A stretch of DNA of 30,207 bases, from the IMG/VR virus record IMGVR_UViG_3300009504_000024, positions 1-30,207 of that record. One strand, given 5' to 3'. Both the position numbers and the translations under genes were made by a program. Positions within the stretch are counted from its first letter, which is position 1. Every line of letters begins with the position of its first letter. This document shows positions 15,521-23,447 of the stretch, piece by piece. The notes beneath the pieces are model-generated. The model was not told the origin of the DNA. It worked only from the letters and a program-made list of their open reading frames with translations, and did not search any database. The stretch comes from a virus.

Positions 15521-15958
15521 CTACGCTGGCTTTGCCAAGCCGCCAGAAACCACGAGCGTGGCACTCCAGCGCCCGTGTGCGTTGCGGTCCCCCGTCGGCC
15601 CGTCCATGTGGACGCTCGCCTCGAAGCTCCATACCTTGGAGCCTGGCGACGTTAGCTGGAACAGGTACAACGAGTCGGCGCCCATCTCTTCGGACGCGTC
15701 CAAGAGCAGAGCCTGCCCTTCGTCTATCGCGCCCCCGTCGGTTTCCATCCAGAATCCCTCGATGGCCACTTCCGCGCCGCGCTCCACCACGGCGTGTTCG
15801 GCCAGGCCCTCGCTGTCCCAGTCGGTGGTTTCATCACGGATGGCGCTGCGCGTCACGCCCAAAGACAGAAGACCCGCGATGTCCTTGTACGCCGGGGTCG
15901 TGGCTGGTACGGCTATTTTCAATACCCAATCCCGCATCAGTACCTTGAGTACAGACAC
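15521..15958 (-). CDS. Major tail tube protein
   Basis: A 145-residue beta-rich protein placed between the connector genes and the tail chaperone, the usual position of the tail tube gene. Seen: VLKIAVPATTPAYKDIAGLLSLGV at the N-terminus (quoted in part: VPATTPAYKDIAGL), EVAIEGFWMETDGG in the middle, and a C-terminal strand pair GRWSATLVVSGG. N-terminal phrases in which the input is 'PAYKDIAGL' are common in short siphovirus tail proteins. It uses a GTG start with AGGGAG nine bases upstream, seven bases after the previous stop. Length is typical for a single-domain tube protein. Confidence 0.8.
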   Translation of the reverse strand: MSVLKVLMRDWVLKIAVPATTPAYKDIAGLLSLGVTRSAIRDETTDWDSEGLAEHAVVERGAEVAIEGFWMETDGGAIDEGQALLLDASEEMGADSLYLFQLTSPGSKVWSFEASVHMDGPTGDRNAHGRWSATLVVSGGLAKPA

Positions 15959-15964
15959 TCGCTA

Positions 15965-16369
15965 TCACTCCCTATGCGTGGTTTTCGCCCGGACTTCCAG
16001 GCGCATGTTCATTGTAAACTCGTGCCTGCCGTTTTTGTCCTGCCCGATGTAACCGGGCGGGAAAGACCAGCAAGCCACTAGGTAGGTGCTCCCCAGAGCC
16101 TCTTGTCGCAACCCAATCAGCTCGTCGTATAGGCTATACGCCCAGTCCGACGCGTCGGTTAGGTCCTTAGACCGAACCCGCGCTTGCACGTACCGCATGT
16201 CGTACCCGTGCTCCAGATGGCCTTCCTCGCCGCCAGTGTCAGCGAGTACCACGGCCCGGTCCGGCCCGCTCGGTATCAACCCGATAAAGCAATCGCCCCC
16301 CGCCGTGGTGGGGCGGTAGTCAACCAGGCCCTCCCCGTCCAGATACGTTGCTACTGCGTCTGCCAACAT
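15965..16369 (-). CDS. Tail terminator-type/minor capsid protein
   Basis: A 134-residue protein, fourth in the connector block. It begins MLADAVATYLDGEGLVDY and contains IPSGPDRAVVLADTGG, YVQARVRSKD and STYLVACWSFPP, a pattern seen in the phage minor capsid group (PF12691-like) and in tail-terminator proteins, which are related folds. The ATG has GGGGAG eight bases upstream. It lies five bases after the preceding gene and directly before the tail tube gene, where the tail terminator is expected. The exact Pfam assignment needs a profile search. Confidence 0.7.
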   Translation of the reverse strand: MLADAVATYLDGEGLVDYRPTTAGGDCFIGLIPSGPDRAVVLADTGGEEGHLEHGYDMRYVQARVRSKDLTDASDWAYSLYDELIGLRQEALGSTYLVACWSFPPGYIGQDKNGRHEFTMNMRLEVRAKTTHRE

Positions 16370-16373
16370 CGGC

Positions 16374-16721
16374 CTATCTCCCCAGGTACGCTTTCAATCG
16401 CCCGGCTACGTAGTTTACCAAGGCGGTGCGCCTTTCGTCCAGTGTCAACGACAGCCAGCGGGCGCGCCTGCCGGGGTTGTGGTGGTACCCTAGCTCCTCG
16501 TGCTGACGGCGCGCGTATGGCGTGTCGTAGCTGACCACCGCCATCAGCGTGTTTCGGTCTAGACTCACGTTCCCACTCCGCTGCATGTCCCCGGTTTCGT
16601 GGGGTATCGTTCGATTGGCCTGCTCCAGCAGGTGGTCGGCTGCGTCTTCCAGCGCCCCCATACACACTGGCACCATCTCGGCGCTTATCTTCCCACCATG
16701 CCAGATGACCTTGCCTTTCAT
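16374..16721 (-). CDS. Head-tail connector/tail completion protein (HK97 gp10-like)
   Basis: A 115-residue protein. The start is the ATG at 16721, overlapping the previous stop as ATGA; the longer frame upstream is a shadow of the neighbouring gene. Seen: a short strand KGKVIWHG, a helix MGALEDAADHLLEQANRTIPH, then ETGDMQRSGNVSLD and VSYDTPYARRQHEELGYHHNPG. The 'I.P.ETG.L..S' and 'Y..P.YA..Q' phrases are hallmarks of the minor capsid/HK97 gp10 connector group. It is third in the four-gene connector block. Confidence 0.8.
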   Translation of the reverse strand: MKGKVIWHGGKISAEMVPVCMGALEDAADHLLEQANRTIPHETGDMQRSGNVSLDRNTLMAVVSYDTPYARRQHEELGYHHNPGRRARWLSLTLDERRTALVNYVAGRLKAYLGR

Positions 16722-17026
16722 TGTAGCTCCACCACCGCGTGGGAGTCCATCAGGCCCACCTGCGGGCGGGCTGTCAGAACCCGGTGCATGTTCACTCCGT
16801 AAGCCACCATACTCTCCGGGACCATCTTCTCTAGGTCCTCCGGAGCGCAAAACAGCCGCGCGCTGGATATCACTTCGTTGCCCTTAGCGTCCAAGACCGC
16901 GCGCACCCCGTACTCTATCCGACAGCGCACCGGGACCGAGTCCGCAAACTCCACGCCCGTCCCGGTTGCCCCTAGGTATGTCTGCACCTCCACGGAGTGC
17001 GGCATCAGCCACTTTGGGAGCCTCAC
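16718..17026 (-). CDS. Head closure (stopper) protein
   Basis: A 102-residue beta-rich protein. Seen: WLMPHSVEVQTYLGATG at the N-terminus, PVRCRIEYGVRAVLDAKG and ISSARLFCAPE in the middle, matching the small head-tail stopper group that closes the portal after packaging. The GTG start overlaps the upstream stop as GTGA, and the stop overlaps the downstream start as ATGA, so the connector genes are translationally coupled. It is second in the connector block, the usual place for a stopper. Confidence 0.75.
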   Translation of the reverse strand: MRLPKWLMPHSVEVQTYLGATGTGVEFADSVPVRCRIEYGVRAVLDAKGNEVISSARLFCAPEDLEKMVPESMVAYGVNMHRVLTARPQVGLMDSHAVVELQ

Positions 17027-17379
17027 CGAATCGACACCCCCCGGTGCAACAACCCGGCCAAGAGCAAGTAAGACCGCGCACGTGGTGCGAGTCGGTTCGG
17101 CTCTCTAGCGTGTGCGCCGAAAGTCATGCTGAAATTCCCTATGGAGAAAGCGGCGGGCTTGCCCGTGACGTCGATAGACTCGTCCATAGATAGCCATTGT
17201 TCCACTTGAGCACACACTGCCTTTTCCGCAGCGGCCAGATGCTCTTCGTTGTTTGGGTCTATCTTGCCGAAAGTCGCGTAGTCTATAAGCTCACTGGCCC
17301 TAGCCAGCAGGCGGTCCACACCGGGCGGCCCCGGTTGCCCTGTATACGCGTCCAACGCCGCCCCGTCTGCGTAAACCAC
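17023..17379 (-). CDS. Head-tail adaptor protein (gp6/gp15-like)
   Basis: A 118-residue helical protein. Seen: VDRLLARASELIDYATFG at the N-terminus, HLAAAEKAVCAQVEQWLS in the middle, and a C-terminal LAPRARSYLLLAGLLHRGV. The pattern of an N-terminal 'LL..AS..ID..T' helix followed by 'A...AVC.Q.E' is typical of the adaptor that docks below the portal ring. The GTG start has AAGGGGGG seven to nine bases upstream. It is first in the connector block, after the capsid genes. Confidence 0.8.
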   Translation of the reverse strand: MVYADGAALDAYTGQPGPPGVDRLLARASELIDYATFGKIDPNNEEHLAAAEKAVCAQVEQWLSMDESIDVTGKPAAFSIGNFSMTFGAHAREPNRLAPRARSYLLLAGLLHRGVSIR

Positions 17380-17401
17380 GCGCGCACCCCCCTTACTCAG
17401 T

Positions 17402-17425
17402 GGGGCGGCCCCTTAGAGCCGCCCC
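17402..17425 (-). other. Strong RNA hairpin between capsid and connector genes
   Basis: Perfect eight-pair stem GGGGCGGC / GCCGCCCC with an eight-base loop. It lies eight bases after the stop of the capsid-associated gene. No U run follows on either strand, so it is not a standard terminator. It could stabilise the upstream capsid mRNA or lower read-through. Confidence 0.7.
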
Positions 17426-17432
17426 GTTGCCC

Positions 17433-18071
17433 TTACTCGACGCTGTCAGTCGGCCAGAAGAACAGCACCCCGATTGGGTTCGTGCCGTCCATTGTGGCTT
17501 TGCCAGTAACGTCGAAGGTATTCATGGCGACCTCGTTGGGGTCGATATCGACCTCCGTACGGACCACGATGTCGGCGATGTCCTCGCCGTTGTAGATGGC
17601 CAGTACGCTGTTTAACTGCAGAGCCACGGGCAGTCCGAAGATGGACTGGTTGCCCGCCGTGAAAGTCCCCGCTGTCCCGCCGTGCGCGGGCGCCGTGATA
17701 GCCAGAACCCGCGCAAAGGCGCCCGCCGTACGCCCGGAGTTGTTCTTAGCGACGACCACGTCCTCGTCGTACGCCTCCCCCGCGGCATTCAGCCCAGCGA
17801 CGTTGAAAGTCAGGTCCCCTTCCGGCCCGTTGTCGGCCCTCAGGATGCCTACAGACCGCGGAACGTCCTGCTCGTTGGCGAAGTCGTCGGTGTCATAAAC
17901 GACGGCCGCTACTTCCAGGTCCGTGGCTGGCAAAAAGCGCGTGGCAGACACCGCCACTGGGACTATCTCGTAATGCGCTAGGTGCCGATGGAATGCCTTG
18001 ACGGTCCCAGAGATGCCCTTTCCTAGCTGTATCTTCTGGTGTCCGGTCAATGGCCCGAATGGATAACGCAT
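17433..18071 (-). CDS. Capsid-associated (decoration-like) protein
   Basis: A 212-residue beta-rich protein directly after the major capsid gene, with AAGGAGG before its ATG. Seen: strands TDLEVAAVVYDTDD, GDLTFNVAGLNAAGE, VLAITAPAHGG and DIVVRTEVDIDPNEVA, and a C-terminal GVLFFWPTDSVE. No enzymatic motif, membrane segment or signal peptide. The strong ribosome binding site and position suit an abundant virion protein such as a decoration or head-fibre protein. I cannot tie it to a named family, so the role is inferred from position. Confidence 0.6.
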   Translation of the reverse strand: MRYPFGPLTGHQKIQLGKGISGTVKAFHRHLAHYEIVPVAVSATRFLPATDLEVAAVVYDTDDFANEQDVPRSVGILRADNGPEGDLTFNVAGLNAAGEAYDEDVVVAKNNSGRTAGAFARVLAITAPAHGGTAGTFTAGNQSIFGLPVALQLNSVLAIYNGEDIADIVVRTEVDIDPNEVAMNTFDVTGKATMDGTNPIGVLFFWPTDSVE

Positions 18072-18083
18072 AGCCGCCCCTCC

Positions 18084-19112
18084 TTACGCCGTCAGTACGG
18101 CAAACGGGTACCTCAGCGCCCGGTTTGGCTGCAGGGCAGTAATCGGGTTCGGCACTGCCCAACCCATACGCAGGACCACGCGCATGGCGACCATGTCCTG
18201 CTGCATTAGGTTCACGATGACCGACCCGTCGGAGTCGGTGATGACGCCCTCGGTGAATAGCTTCCAGGTCATGTCCTGACGGATGGAGTACACGGCCTTG
18301 CTCATGTCCCCCGTCACCATGTGCGCGTTGGCTACGCGCCAGGCGCCGTTTTTGACATAGTCCATTGGCAGGCCGTACAGCGTGCTCGGTGTACCCGCCT
18401 GCAGGCTCGGCTGGAAGAGCAGGCCCCCGTTTAGGTCACGCAGACCCCGGAGCCGCGATTTCACGCTAACGTCCCCGAAGAAGCCCGTGGGGTCAAAGCC
18501 AACCGCCTCGATGGTGGCCATTAGGTCACTGACATCCTCGGCCAAGTCAGCCCCGGCACCCTCAGCAACCGAAAAGCCCCTAGCGATGGCCGTCGGAACG
18601 ATGCCGCTCGGCCACGTGGCCGGGCGCCCTTGTCCGAACACGACAGCGTCGTCGATGGTGGCTCCGAACGCCTCGACAATCCGTGGCCGCATCTCAGCCC
18701 ATAGGTCGTAGCTGGCGTCGGCGATGACCGCCTCCGGTATGGGTAGGATGATGGCTATCTCTTCGGCCACGATATAGACGTTCTTCCACTCCATCTGGTG
18801 GGTTTGCTTGTACCCCGGATATGTTTCGTTCGGAACGCCCGCCGGGACCTCGTTGTGCTCATCATCTTCACCCACTGCCAGGTCATCGTCTACCGTAGCC
18901 GACACAAACTCGGCCCGGCCCAACGAGTCCAGCACGGGCATCCGGTAGAGCCTGCGCGCCATGTTAGGCAGGCGCCTGAACTGCCGGAGCGTGACCGCCC
19001 CTTCAGCGATGCCGTCCACTATCTCCCGGCTGACTTCCTCCGGTATCAGCGGCCAGGCATCGGCCTCTGTGGTCATGAATGTATCAATAGCGCCCTCGTT
19101 GATTTTAGTCAT
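18084..19112 (-). CDS. Major capsid protein (HK97 fold)
   Basis: A 342-residue protein in the canonical place after the scaffold gene. Seen: an N-terminal helix, then FRRLPNMARRLYRMPVLD, the E-loop-like GVPNETYPGYKQTHQMEWKNVYIVAEEIAIILPIP, the spine-helix region YDLWAEMRPRIVEAFGATIDDAVVFGQ (quoted here in shortened form: EAFGATIDDAVVFGQG), and C-terminal LYGLPMDYVKNG and QDMVAMRVVLRMGWAV, all typical of HK97-type capsids. The ATG follows AGGGAG at 12 bases. A promoter upstream of the scaffold gene would raise expression of scaffold and capsid. Confidence 0.9.
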   Translation of the reverse strand: MTKINEGAIDTFMTTEADAWPLIPEEVSREIVDGIAEGAVTLRQFRRLPNMARRLYRMPVLDSLGRAEFVSATVDDDLAVGEDDEHNEVPAGVPNETYPGYKQTHQMEWKNVYIVAEEIAIILPIPEAVIADASYDLWAEMRPRIVEAFGATIDDAVVFGQGRPATWPSGIVPTAIARGFSVAEGAGADLAEDVSDLMATIEAVGFDPTGFFGDVSVKSRLRGLRDLNGGLLFQPSLQAGTPSTLYGLPMDYVKNGAWRVANAHMVTGDMSKAVYSIRQDMTWKLFTEGVITDSDGSVIVNLMQQDMVAMRVVLRMGWAVPNPITALQPNRALRYPFAVLTA

Positions 19113-19138
19113 GCTGACTTACACTCCCTCTTTGGGAG

Positions 19139-19696
19139 CTAGAGCCGACTACGCGCCGCTCGCTCCCTGATTAACTCGTTCATGGTCTTTTTACCCCGCG
19201 GCCCGGACCCGCTGAACTCGGCGCCCCCCGTGGTCATGGCGGCGGTCGCCTTGAGTTTCGCGTTGTGCTTAAGAGCCTCTTTGACCACGCCAGTCACTTC
19301 GGACTGCAGCCCCGCTTCGGCGACATCGATGTCTTCTAGTCGGTTATTAGCCACCAAGAAAGCCCACGTCAGCTCCGCGTCCGCGCCCTCTTTGGCCGCC
19401 ACGCGCAGGAACGTGTTGTGCAGTCGCTCCTGGCGATACTGCGTCTTGATGGTGTTCAGCTCCTCGACTAGCCGGGCTGGGTCTTCCGTGTCCTGGCCCA
19501 GCGCCTTAGCGAACAGGCTCTTGATGCTGGCCAGCTCGTTCTCAAGCCGCCTCTGTCCAGTGCGGTACTTGGCCGCCTCACGTCGTAGCTTCGCCACTTC
19601 GTCGCCAGCTTCCGGCTCCCGGCCTTCGGCCTGCGGCTCCGTGTTTTCTTCCTCCACGTCCTCCTGGGACGCGTTGGCTTTCTTCTGTTCGTCCAC
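19139..19696 (-). CDS. Capsid scaffold protein (gp20-like)
   Basis: A 185-residue acidic, coiled-coil-rich protein. Residues 1-35 are Glu/Gln/Asn-rich, residues about 35-110 form a long heptad helix (VAKLRREAAKYRTGQRRLEN, LVEELNTIKTQYRQERL), and the end is basic and Gly-rich (GSGPRGKKTMNELIRERAAR). This is the layout of phage scaffolds, with a C-terminal basic region that contacts the capsid subunit. The GTG start has GGGGGG seven bases upstream. It sits just before the major capsid gene and just after a promoter-like sequence at 19741-19770. Confidence 0.85.
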   Translation of the reverse strand: MDEQKKANASQEDVEEENTEPQAEGREPEAGDEVAKLRREAAKYRTGQRRLENELASIKSLFAKALGQDTEDPARLVEELNTIKTQYRQERLHNTFLRVAAKEGADAELTWAFLVANNRLEDIDVAEAGLQSEVTGVVKEALKHNAKLKATAAMTTGGAEFSGSGPRGKKTMNELIRERAARSRL

Positions 19697-19740
19697 CTGG
19701 GACCCCCCTATTCGCCCACCTGGGGCTGGTTCTTTATCCC

Positions 19741-19770
19741 ATTATAACACGGCAACCCAGCGACGGGAAG
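19741..19770 (-). promoter_or_regulatory. Probable extended -10 promoter for scaffold and capsid genes
   Basis: TATAAT (19746-19741) preceded by TGT gives an extended -10, but the expected -35 site reads TTCCCG or CTTCCC and does not match TTGACA. A palindrome CGGGAAGTCCCG (19764-19775) covers the -35 position and could bind an activator or repressor. It lies between the small gene ending at 19779 and the scaffold start. Confidence 0.6.
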
Positions 19771-19778
19771 TCCCGACC

Positions 19779-20015
19779 CTACTTGAGCTGCCCCTTGAAA
19801 TCGACCTCCACCGCCGCGGCTAGGTGCTTTTTCAGCTCCTCAGCGGGCAGGGTGTCCAGCTCCCAGTAACCCCACTTCAGGATGGCCTGCAGGTGCTGCT
19901 CCGGGTATAGCTTCTTGTCCGCTATGTTCAGGATGCGCGCCTGTTGGTCCGGCTCGTCCGGCCTCTCAGCCACCACGAACACGTTACTGTCCAGGCTCCT
20001 AGCTACTACGACCAT
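19779..20015 (-). CDS. Small hypothetical protein between head and scaffold genes
   Basis: A 78-residue protein that I do not recognise. The ATG directly follows the stop of the minor head gene and has GGGGG about eight bases upstream. It looks like a short alpha/beta domain: strands VVVARSLDSNVFVVAE, ILNIADKKLY, then helices LQAILKWGYWELDTL and AEELKKHLAAAVEV. Small genes at this location in siphoviruses are often unassigned. No motif suggests a function, and it is not predicted to be in the membrane. Confidence 0.75.
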   Translation of the reverse strand: MVVVARSLDSNVFVVAERPDEPDQQARILNIADKKLYPEQHLQAILKWGYWELDTLPAEELKKHLAAAVEVDFKGQLK

Positions 20016-21950
20016 CTAAAACGCCCCCACTATGTACTTGATGCCTAGCTTCAACATGATAGATACCAAAGACGGGCTGGGTTGGTACGGAAAGGCAATC
20101 TCCTTGATTAGACTCACCGGGACTCCCCCATGCATTTGAACCTCCGCGTACTGCCCGGTCAGGTGGTCCAACCCCAACGGCACGCCCGACTCCGTGGCGT
20201 CTGTTGCCGCGTCCTTCAACCAATTCAGCGGGTCCCCGTATGGGTTGTCGGCGTGATAATATCCTTTGTGTGCCTCAACCCAGGCAAACGCCCCCGGCTT
20301 GTTCAGCATGTGCGCGGTGGCTACCCGCTGCCCCTCTTTGCCGCCCCCCGCGGCTAGGCTATCACCCAAAGTCACGGTGGTCCGGTTGGCCACGGCGCCG
20401 CGGTCTATCTTGACCATGATTTTGCCGTATCCCTGCCCGTGCCAGGCAGCCGACTCGTCGTATAGCATGCCGTAAATGGGACGGTCAGCCGCCGGGAGGT
20501 TCTTCTCGGCACCGAACAGGCTCTGCTCGACATTGGTTCGAATCTCCGGGCTGTTTATCCCGCTTGAGGTGCCTGTTTCGAACTGGCTTTTCAGGCGCCC
20601 GCTGTCCAGTATCTTCTCGATGGTAGCCTCGTCCCTGTAGCGCACGATGATATCGGCCTTGTCGGTGACTTCCTTCAGGCGCTTGGTTACTTCGTTCTGA
20701 TACGCTGTCGGACTAAGGCCGTGGTTGGCGGCCCACTTATCCAGTAGCTGCCTTTCCCTGTCCCCGTAGACGCCCTTCATCGGGTACTTGACTTGCACCC
20801 GCGGCACGCCGGGAGTTGACGGGGTCACGGGCGGCTGTAGGGACAGATTCGCTCCTCCGGTGCCTGGTGTGCCTGTCATGTATCGTTCGCGGTCATACAT
20901 GCGGCGCCGCCCGGTCTGCTCGTGGAAGCTGGCACTCCGCTCGTTCCACTCGTCTGCTTTGGCTCTGGCCCTGGCCTTAGACTCCGGGGTCATGGCTACG
21001 GACTCGCGCCTGCGCCACTTCCGGATGTTGCGCTCCAGCTCACGCTGCCTTTGCCGCTCCTGGTAGCCCATGGGGTTTTGGGTCTGCTTCATGGGGAGCG
21101 TCAGTCCGGCTATGTACGGATTGACGTCGTGGGTGCAGTTGGGATGAAACAGCCCGTCCTCTATGGCCTCGGACAGAGTGCCAGCCACGTGCACCCCCTT
21201 GGGCAAACCCGCCGCGTGGTAGTCCCCCACGGCCAAAATCCGGCCCTCCCACGGCCTGCACAGAGGGCATTCGTCTGGACTGTCTGACACGATAACCAGA
21301 CTGCGCCCGCTCTCGGTTATCCGGGCGAGCTTGCCTTCCACGTGCGCCCTGGCCATGGCCGTCCGTGACGCCATTTCACAATAGGAACTTATTTCCCAGC
21401 GACGCCCGGCTTTGTCCATAAACCCCGATATGCCCATATCGGCCCATCGGTTAAGCGCGGCTTGCATGGCCTGCTTCCGGGTCATGGTCCCCACCGTACT
21501 ATGAAACACGGTGTCGGCTATCACGCTCCGATACCCGTCCTCCATAGAGCGCAGGATGTTGGCGTGGGTGCCATTCATCACGCGCATGGTTTCGGCGGCC
21601 AGCCGGGTTGCCGCCTCCGCGTTGGTCCTAAAAAACATGCTAGGATGCGTGGCCACCGTCCGAAGGGAAGCAAACGCCCCCAGGTCGCCCATGTACCCGG
21701 ACCCGTACGAAGCGACCACGGCCTTGCCCGTTGCGACGTTGACCTTCTGGAGTTTCGCTATCTCAGACAGAGCCTCTTTGCGCACCCGCGCGATGTCCCG
21801 GTGCTTCATAACCGCCCAGTGGCTCGTGTCCAGAGCCTCCAGACCACGCTGGTTGGCCAGACGCGCGGAGTACCGAAGCAGATATTCCTCAGACCGGGCA
21901 TACTGCCCCATCACCCACGCGCCCATCTGCTCTATCTGCTCAGGCCCCAT
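20016..21950 (-). CDS. Minor head protein (phage_min_cap2/MuF type) with enzyme-like C-terminus
   Basis: A 644-residue protein. Residues 1-300 match the minor capsid protein 2/MuF head morphogenesis group: helical N-terminus, then SSYCEMASRTAMARAHVEG, DECPLCRPWEGRIL and GLFHPNCTHDVNPYIAG, the Cys/His metal-binding core. Residues about 300-400 are a basic helix and a Pro/Thr-rich linker. Residues about 405-644 form an added domain with DIIVRYRDEATIEKIL, LKSQFETGTSSG, DRPIYGMLYDES and VANRTTVTLGDSL. The 'SQFETGTSxG ... RPxYGxL ... RTTxTxGDSL' series resembles DUF3626-like/ADP-ribosyltransferase-type domains fused to MuF proteins elsewhere; this is recognised from memory and needs profile confirmation. 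The start is ATG with GAAGAGGAA upstream. It likely enters the virion and possibly the host cell. Confidence 0.82.
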   Translation of the reverse strand: MGPEQIEQMGAWVMGQYARSEEYLLRYSARLANQRGLEALDTSHWAVMKHRDIARVRKEALSEIAKLQKVNVATGKAVVASYGSGYMGDLGAFASLRTVATHPSMFFRTNAEAATRLAAETMRVMNGTHANILRSMEDGYRSVIADTVFHSTVGTMTRKQAMQAALNRWADMGISGFMDKAGRRWEISSYCEMASRTAMARAHVEGKLARITESGRSLVIVSDSPDECPLCRPWEGRILAVGDYHAAGLPKGVHVAGTLSEAIEDGLFHPNCTHDVNPYIAGLTLPMKQTQNPMGYQERQRQRELERNIRKWRRRESVAMTPESKARARAKADEWNERSASFHEQTGRRRMYDRERYMTGTPGTGGANLSLQPPVTPSTPGVPRVQVKYPMKGVYGDRERQLLDKWAANHGLSPTAYQNEVTKRLKEVTDKADIIVRYRDEATIEKILDSGRLKSQFETGTSSGINSPEIRTNVEQSLFGAEKNLPAADRPIYGMLYDESAAWHGQGYGKIMVKIDRGAVANRTTVTLGDSLAAGGGKEGQRVATAHMLNKPGAFAWVEAHKGYYHADNPYGDPLNWLKDAATDATESGVPLGLDHLTGQYAEVQMHGGVPVSLIKEIAFPYQPSPSLVSIMLKLGIKYIVGAF

Positions 21951-21953
21951 GCG

Positions 21954-23447
21954 CTATTCCTCTTCTGCTTCGTATAAGACGCTCTCCGGGTTCGGCATGT
22001 CACCAATACCCAACTCGCTCCCTAGCTCCTGCGCTTCGTTTTCGACTTCCACTTCGGTCCACTCCGGGTGCGCCATGCGTATCTTGGTCCGAAGCGAAAC
22101 CGCCTGCGCGCGGTGCAGCATCTCTATCGTGTCGGCGGCCTCCTTGGGGTCCGGCACGACACTGTCTGCCATTTCGACTCTCGGACGCATGGGAGTCGCG
22201 CCGCCGTTGAAGATGGTCTTATCAATGACCAACATCAACTCCAGGACCTCCTCGGCGGCCCGGACGAAATATCCCTCTTTCTTCTGCCTGGTGGTTAGTG
22301 ACTTTCGCTCCCGGATGCGCAGCGCGGTCCCCGACTCCGCTCGACCCTCAATGCGAAGTCCAAACGACTGCGGCGAGTAACCCGCCGCACTTACGATGCG
22401 CTCAATCAAAGCCAGCATGGTCCGCTCATGCTCCTCAGCCCGCACCTCGAACTGACTTAGCGTCAGCCCGCCGTCCTTAGCAGACTGCGGGTCCATGTCC
22501 AGCGCCACAAACGCCTCCCGGTCAATGTCGAAAGAAAAACCCCCAGAACCGCGGCGCTCCAGGAACATGTCCGGCACGATGATGCGCCCCTGCCCCAGTC
22601 GAATGTCCCGAATCCAGGACGACATGACCTCGTCTAGCGAATCGAACAGACCCTCGGACGCTGCGTAGTCCGACTGGCCCAAAGAAGAGCCACGGCGCCG
22701 CCTGTTGGGTCGCATGTTGGGTACGTATCTAACCAGCAGGTCGTCTATGCCCGTTTGTACAGTGTCGGGCAAGTCCGCGGTTTCCGGTAGCGTAGCCATG
22801 GGGACGCGCCTGCCTATTTTGTCATCGGTCCCCCGATACAGAGCGTGCTCAATCAGCCCGCGGCTATGCCGCTCCAGGTGGCGCCAAACGACACCGCGGT
22901 CATCCTCCAGCACGACCCGCCAAAAGACCACGGACCGCAGAATGCCCCACCGGAAGTCCGGAATGGCCTGGTCTACTTGGCCCAGTGTCAGTATCGGGTG
23001 ACCCGCCAACTCCGTGTCCCAGTTGGGCTTGAGAAAAACCCCGCCCATGGCGGCGGCTACTTCGGCGGCCTCCAGGAACTTCGAAAAGACATCAGCGTCC
23101 TGCACTAGCTGGTCCAGGCGCGCCTGGGTAGCCCGGACGTCCGAGGACGCGTTGGCTTCGTCGGCACCTGGTATCACTATGGTGGGTGGCTCGGAGAAGA
23201 GCAGGTCCGCGCTGGCCCCCGCGATGTCTGCCGCCAGCGGCACGTGCACCATGGTGCGCCGCTCCTCTGCCACGCGCCGCGCCCAAAAGCGCCCGCGCTC
23301 GGTTGGAGTGAAAACCGCGCTCGAATAGACACTGGCTAGCTGGTTGGGGTCGCCCCCGTACCAAGCCGCGTGCTCCGCGTACTCATTGTACACGTCCGAC
23401 CACGCATCGGGTGGCCAGGGTATGTTTTCTGTCGGTAAAGCCAACAT
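21954..23447 (-). CDS. Portal protein (SPP1 gp6-like)
   Basis: A 497-residue portal subunit, twelve of which form the DNA entry ring. The start is the ATG at 23447 that overlaps the terminase stop (TGATG), with GGGGG eight bases upstream; an in-frame reading 13 codons longer lies inside the terminase gene. Seen: WPPDAWSDVYNEYAEHAAWY, VPLAADIAGASADLLFSEPP (typical early portal phrase), RWGILRSVVFWRVVLED, the stem-like GTALRIRERKSLTTRQKK and an acidic C-terminus. Position between large terminase and minor head protein is canonical. Confidence 0.92.
   Translation of the reverse strand: MLALPTENIPWPPDAWSDVYNEYAEHAAWYGGDPNQLASVYSSAVFTPTERGRFWARRVAEERRTMVHVPLAADIAGASADLLFSEPPTIVIPGADEANASSDVRATQARLDQLVQDADVFSKFLEAAEVAAAMGGVFLKPNWDTELAGHPILTLGQVDQAIPDFRWGILRSVVFWRVVLEDDRGVVWRHLERHSRGLIEHALYRGTDDKIGRRVPMATLPETADLPDTVQTGIDDLLVRYVPNMRPNRRRRGSSLGQSDYAASEGLFDSLDEVMSSWIRDIRLGQGRIIVPDMFLERRGSGGFSFDIDREAFVALDMDPQSAKDGGLTLSQFEVRAEEHERTMLALIERIVSAAGYSPQSFGLRIEGRAESGTALRIRERKSLTTRQKKEGYFVRAAEEVLELMLVIDKTIFNGGATPMRPRVEMADSVVPDPKEAADTIEMLHRAQAVSLRTKIRMAHPEWTEVEVENEAQELGSELGIGDMPNPESVLYEAEEE

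Noticed and set aside
15502-15525. TATAAT-like string at the start of the tail chaperone gene
   Set aside because: The bases are the ATA-ATG start context; no -35 match is found at 16-19 bases upstream.
16722-16850. 43-codon N-terminal extension of the connector gene
   Set aside because: It is a Gly/Pro/Arg-rich shadow of the stopper gene; the ATGA overlap at 16721 fits the coupled operon.
21511-22380. Plus-strand open frame of 289 codons
   Set aside because: It lies antisense to the portal and minor head genes, with Ser/Arg-rich composition and no domain signal. All other long plus-strand frames behave the same way.
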